Of a stretch of 14,838 bases of DNA, positions 12,684 through 14,838 are shown piece after piece. The notes below the pieces were generated by a model that was not told the origin of the DNA, searched no databases, and worked only from the letters and a program-made list of their open reading frames with translations. The stretch spans positions 1 to 14,838 of the forward strand of contig DHQK01000237.1 of NCBI GenBank assembly GCA_002411085.1, written 5' to 3'. Position 1 is the stretch's first letter. Every line of letters begins with the position of its first letter. The translations under genes and the position numbers were made by a program. Source of the DNA: Marinilabilia sp. UBA5340. GTDB lineage: Bacteria > Bacteroidota > Bacteroidia > Bacteroidales > Marinilabiliaceae.

Positions 12684-14777
12684 ATGGCAACTTTAGAAAG
12701 AATCAGAAGTAAAGGAGGAGTTCTTGTGGCCGTAATGATCGGCTTCGCCCTGTTTGCCTTCATAATGACTGACCTGCTTAGCTCAGGATCATCCATTTTT
12801 CAAAGATCACAAATGGAAGTGGCTGAAATAAATGGAGAATCTGTCTCCATTCAGGATTTTCAGGCACGGGTTTCAGAGATGGAGGAATACACCCGCTTAA
12901 ATTCAGGAGAATCTTCTCTGGATGCTGAAATGGTTAACCGCCTCAGAGAGCAGGCCTGGAACCAATTGATCAATGAAGTAATCATGGGTGAAAAGTATGA
13001 CGAGATTGGACTTGAAGTAACCCCGGCCGAACTGCTGGACATGGTGACTGGCAGCAATGTGCATCCAACCATCCGCAGGCTTTTCAGCAACCCACAGACA
13101 GGTGCTTTTGACAAAGAGCAGGTGATTAATTTCCTCAGATCAAAACAATATGATCCGACTGCCAATTTTTATTGGACTTTTGTTGAGCAACAAATCATCA
13201 ACGAGCGTCTTTTTACCAAGTATTCCTCGTTGCTCGAAAAGGGAATGTTGGTAACAAACCAATGGGTCAACAGTGAAGTAAATGCCCGCAATGCCAAAGT
13301 TGACTTTAACTTTGTGGTGGGGCGTCTGACATCTGTTGCTGATGAAGATGTCGCCGTTTCGGATGGAGAGATTGAAAACTACTACAATAACAATCAGAGT
13401 GAATTTGAACAAGCGCCCAGCCGGGATATTGAATATCTGACATTCGATGTAGAGCCTACAGAAGAAGATCAGGAGCAAACCCGCCAGCGCGTTCTGGAAA
13501 TGAAAGATGACTTCAGTGATCCGGATATTGATGCGGCTCAATTTGTAAGAATAAATTCAGATATTCCTTTTAACGGAAGATACCTGAAGCCTGAAGCATT
13601 CAGTGACGAAATCAGAGACTTTGTAACCTCCTCGGAAGAGAATGAAGTTTACGGACCCTATTTTGAGGATAACACCTACAAGCTCACCCGTCTGGTTGAC
13701 GTAGCTCAGATACCTGATTCAGTGAGAGCACGCCATATTTTGCTCCGTCAAAATCCACAAAACCCCAATGAAGCGAATCAAATGGCCGACAGCCTGATGA
13801 ATCTGCTGAACAACGGTGCAAACTTTGCAGATCTGGCACGTCAGTATTCAGAAGACCAGGGTTCAGCCATAAACGGAGGTGATCTGGGATGGTTCCGTCA
13901 GGGAATGATGGTAAAACCTTTTGACGATGCCTGTTTCTTTGGGGATGAAGGTGATATTGTAAAAGTAGATACGCAATTTGGAACGCACATCATCCATATT
14001 CAGGACAAAGGGGTTCCAACAACAAAATATCAAACAGCCACATTGGGTCGGGAAGTAACTTACAGCTCACAAACCTATCAGAATGTTTATTCAGAAGCTA
14101 CAAAATTTGCTGCGCTAAACAACACAGCAGAGAAATTCAACGAGGCTGTTGAAGAGCAAAATCTGACCAAAAGATATGGTCGCAACCTGAATAAAAACGA
14201 TCGTCAGGTTGGTGCTCTTGAATCTCCCAGACAGCTAGTAAAATGGGCCTTTGAAGCAGAACAGGGCGACATGTCACCCATATTTGAACTGGGCGACCAG
14301 TTTGTAATTGCCGTGTTGACAGAAATTACTGAAGAAGGAACAATGCCATTACAAGAGGTTCGCAGCCGGATAGAACGTCAGTTGCTCAACGACAAGAAGA
14401 AAGAAGTAATGGTTGAGCGCATGCAAAAGGAAAAAGAGAGTGGGAAATCCTTGCAGGAGATTGCTGATGGTCTGGAATCAGAAGTGCAGTCAGCCTCTGG
14501 CATTGATTTCAGTGCATTCCAGGTTACCGGAGCTGGTGTTGAGCCTGCATTGGTTTCTCTCGCAGTATTCTCTCCGGTGAATGAAATATCAGATGCTGTA
14601 GCCGGAAATAATGGGGTTTATCTGGTAGAAGTAACTGCGAAAGAAGAAGCAGAAGTAGATGCAGAGCAAGTTGAACAACAACTGGCCAGAACGCTGAATT
14701 CAAAAGTCAGCTATCAGTTGCTCCAATCTATCAGAGAAGAAGCTGAAATTGAAGATAACCGGGCTAATTTCTATTAG
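12684..14777 (+). CDS. ppiD: Periplasmic peptidyl-prolyl isomerase, PpiD/SurA type
   Basis: A membrane-anchored folding factor that meets proteins as they leave the Sec channel, assisting outer-membrane protein maturation. From ATG 12684 it has 697 residues. Residues 1-10 are basic (MATLERIRSK), 11-32 a single transmembrane helix, and the rest periplasmic. A SurA_N-like helical region spans about 45-200 (VAEINGESVSIQDF, then NQLINEVIMGEKYDEIGLEV). The parvulin domain spans about 346-443: RARHILLR at its start, GANFADLARQYSED, GGDLGWFRQGMMVKPFDDA and FGTHIIHI at its end. The long C-terminal region is again helical. The 20-residue upstream extension to ATG 12624 is rejected because it would put a non-basic leader before the standard MATLERIR start. 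A terminator follows. Confidence 0.92.
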   Translation: MATLERIRSKGGVLVAVMIGFALFAFIMTDLLSSGSSIFQRSQMEVAEINGESVSIQDFQARVSEMEEYTRLNSGESSLDAEMVNRLREQAWNQLINEVIMGEKYDEIGLEVTPAELLDMVTGSNVHPTIRRLFSNPQTGAFDKEQVINFLRSKQYDPTANFYWTFVEQQIINERLFTKYSSLLEKGMLVTNQWVNSEVNARNAKVDFNFVVGRLTSVADEDVAVSDGEIENYYNNNQSEFEQAPSRDIEYLTFDVEPTEEDQEQTRQRVLEMKDDFSDPDIDAAQFVRINSDIPFNGRYLKPEAFSDEIRDFVTSSEENEVYGPYFEDNTYKLTRLVDVAQIPDSVRARHILLRQNPQNPNEANQMADSLMNLLNNGANFADLARQYSEDQGSAINGGDLGWFRQGMMVKPFDDACFFGDEGDIVKVDTQFGTHIIHIQDKGVPTTKYQTATLGREVTYSSQTYQNVYSEATKFAALNNTAEKFNEAVEEQNLTKRYGRNLNKNDRQVGALESPRQLVKWAFEAEQGDMSPIFELGDQFVIAVLTEITEEGTMPLQEVRSRIERQLLNDKKKEVMVERMQKEKESGKSLQEIADGLESEVQSASGIDFSAFQVTGAGVEPALVSLAVFSPVNEISDAVAGNNGVYLVEVTAKEEAEVDAEQVEQQLARTLNSKVSYQLLQSIREEAEIEDNRANFY

Positions 14778-14793
14778 TATCCCGAATTTCATA

Positions 14794-14831
14794 AAGAAAA
14801 GAGGTTGTTCTTTTGAGCAACCTCTTTTCTT
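14794..14831 (+). terminator. Strong intrinsic terminator after ppiD
   Basis: The arms 14794-14807 and 14818-14831 are perfect complements (14 bp). Three more pairs (TTC/GAG, one wobble) extend the stem to 17 bp on a TTTT loop. The 5' foot is A-rich and the 3' foot T-rich, so it could stop transcription from both directions. It begins 16 bases after the ppiD stop. Confidence 0.85.
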
Positions 14832-14838
14832 ATGCCTT

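Overview
The window reads as a piece of a Bacteroidota chromosome, most likely a Bacteroidales/Marinilabiliales-type marine or anaerobic lineage. The reasons are: exact matches to the Bacteroidota -7 promoter element (TAnnTTTG) before mfd, coaX and the TPR gene; lipoproteins with a short SC lipobox; no strong Shine-Dalgarno sequences; moderately AT-rich DNA; and the block coaX - outer-membrane barrel - TPR protein - lptC - CNNM/CBS protein - ppiD, an order I recall from Bacteroidota genomes.

The window has two halves of different character. Bases 1 to about 2370 are accessory DNA. Bases 119-1308 look like a complete integron-type gene cassette. A transglutaminase-like lipoprotein gene (187-1113) is followed by a 132-bp attC-like site (1183-1314). 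The R'' box of that site (GCTTGTAAC, 1183-1191) is the exact reverse complement of the first bases at the left cassette boundary (GTTACAAGC, 118-126), as expected for a cassette inserted from a circular form. No integrase is in the window, so whether this is a full integron, an integrase-less attC array or a single stray cassette cannot be decided here. Next comes mobile-element debris: a 5'-truncated ORF (1503-2036) ending in a winged-helix-like block, a strong hairpin, and a tail (2085-2136) that looks like the 3' end of a group II intron with a broken domain V.

From about 2370 the window is core chromosome. It holds mfd, the transcription-repair coupling factor, which is probably mis-startable because its promoter overlaps the upstream TTG codon. 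Convergent to it is an orphan response regulator of receiver-PAS-PAS form with no recognisable output domain. Divergent from the regulator starts coaX, the type III pantothenate kinase, which overlaps an outer-membrane barrel gene by 8 bases. A second promoter with a hairpin-containing leader of about 170 bases drives a TPR protein and, 3 bases after its stop, lptC. The CNNM/CBS protein and the periplasmic folding factor PpiD follow, and a strong intrinsic terminator closes the block at the right edge.

The second half is mainly an envelope-biogenesis neighbourhood: LPS export (LptC), outer-membrane protein folding (PpiD), an outer-membrane barrel and a periplasmic TPR protein. The barrel and the TPR protein have no assigned function that I can recognise. 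I saw no tRNA, rRNA, CRISPR array or complete insertion sequence.
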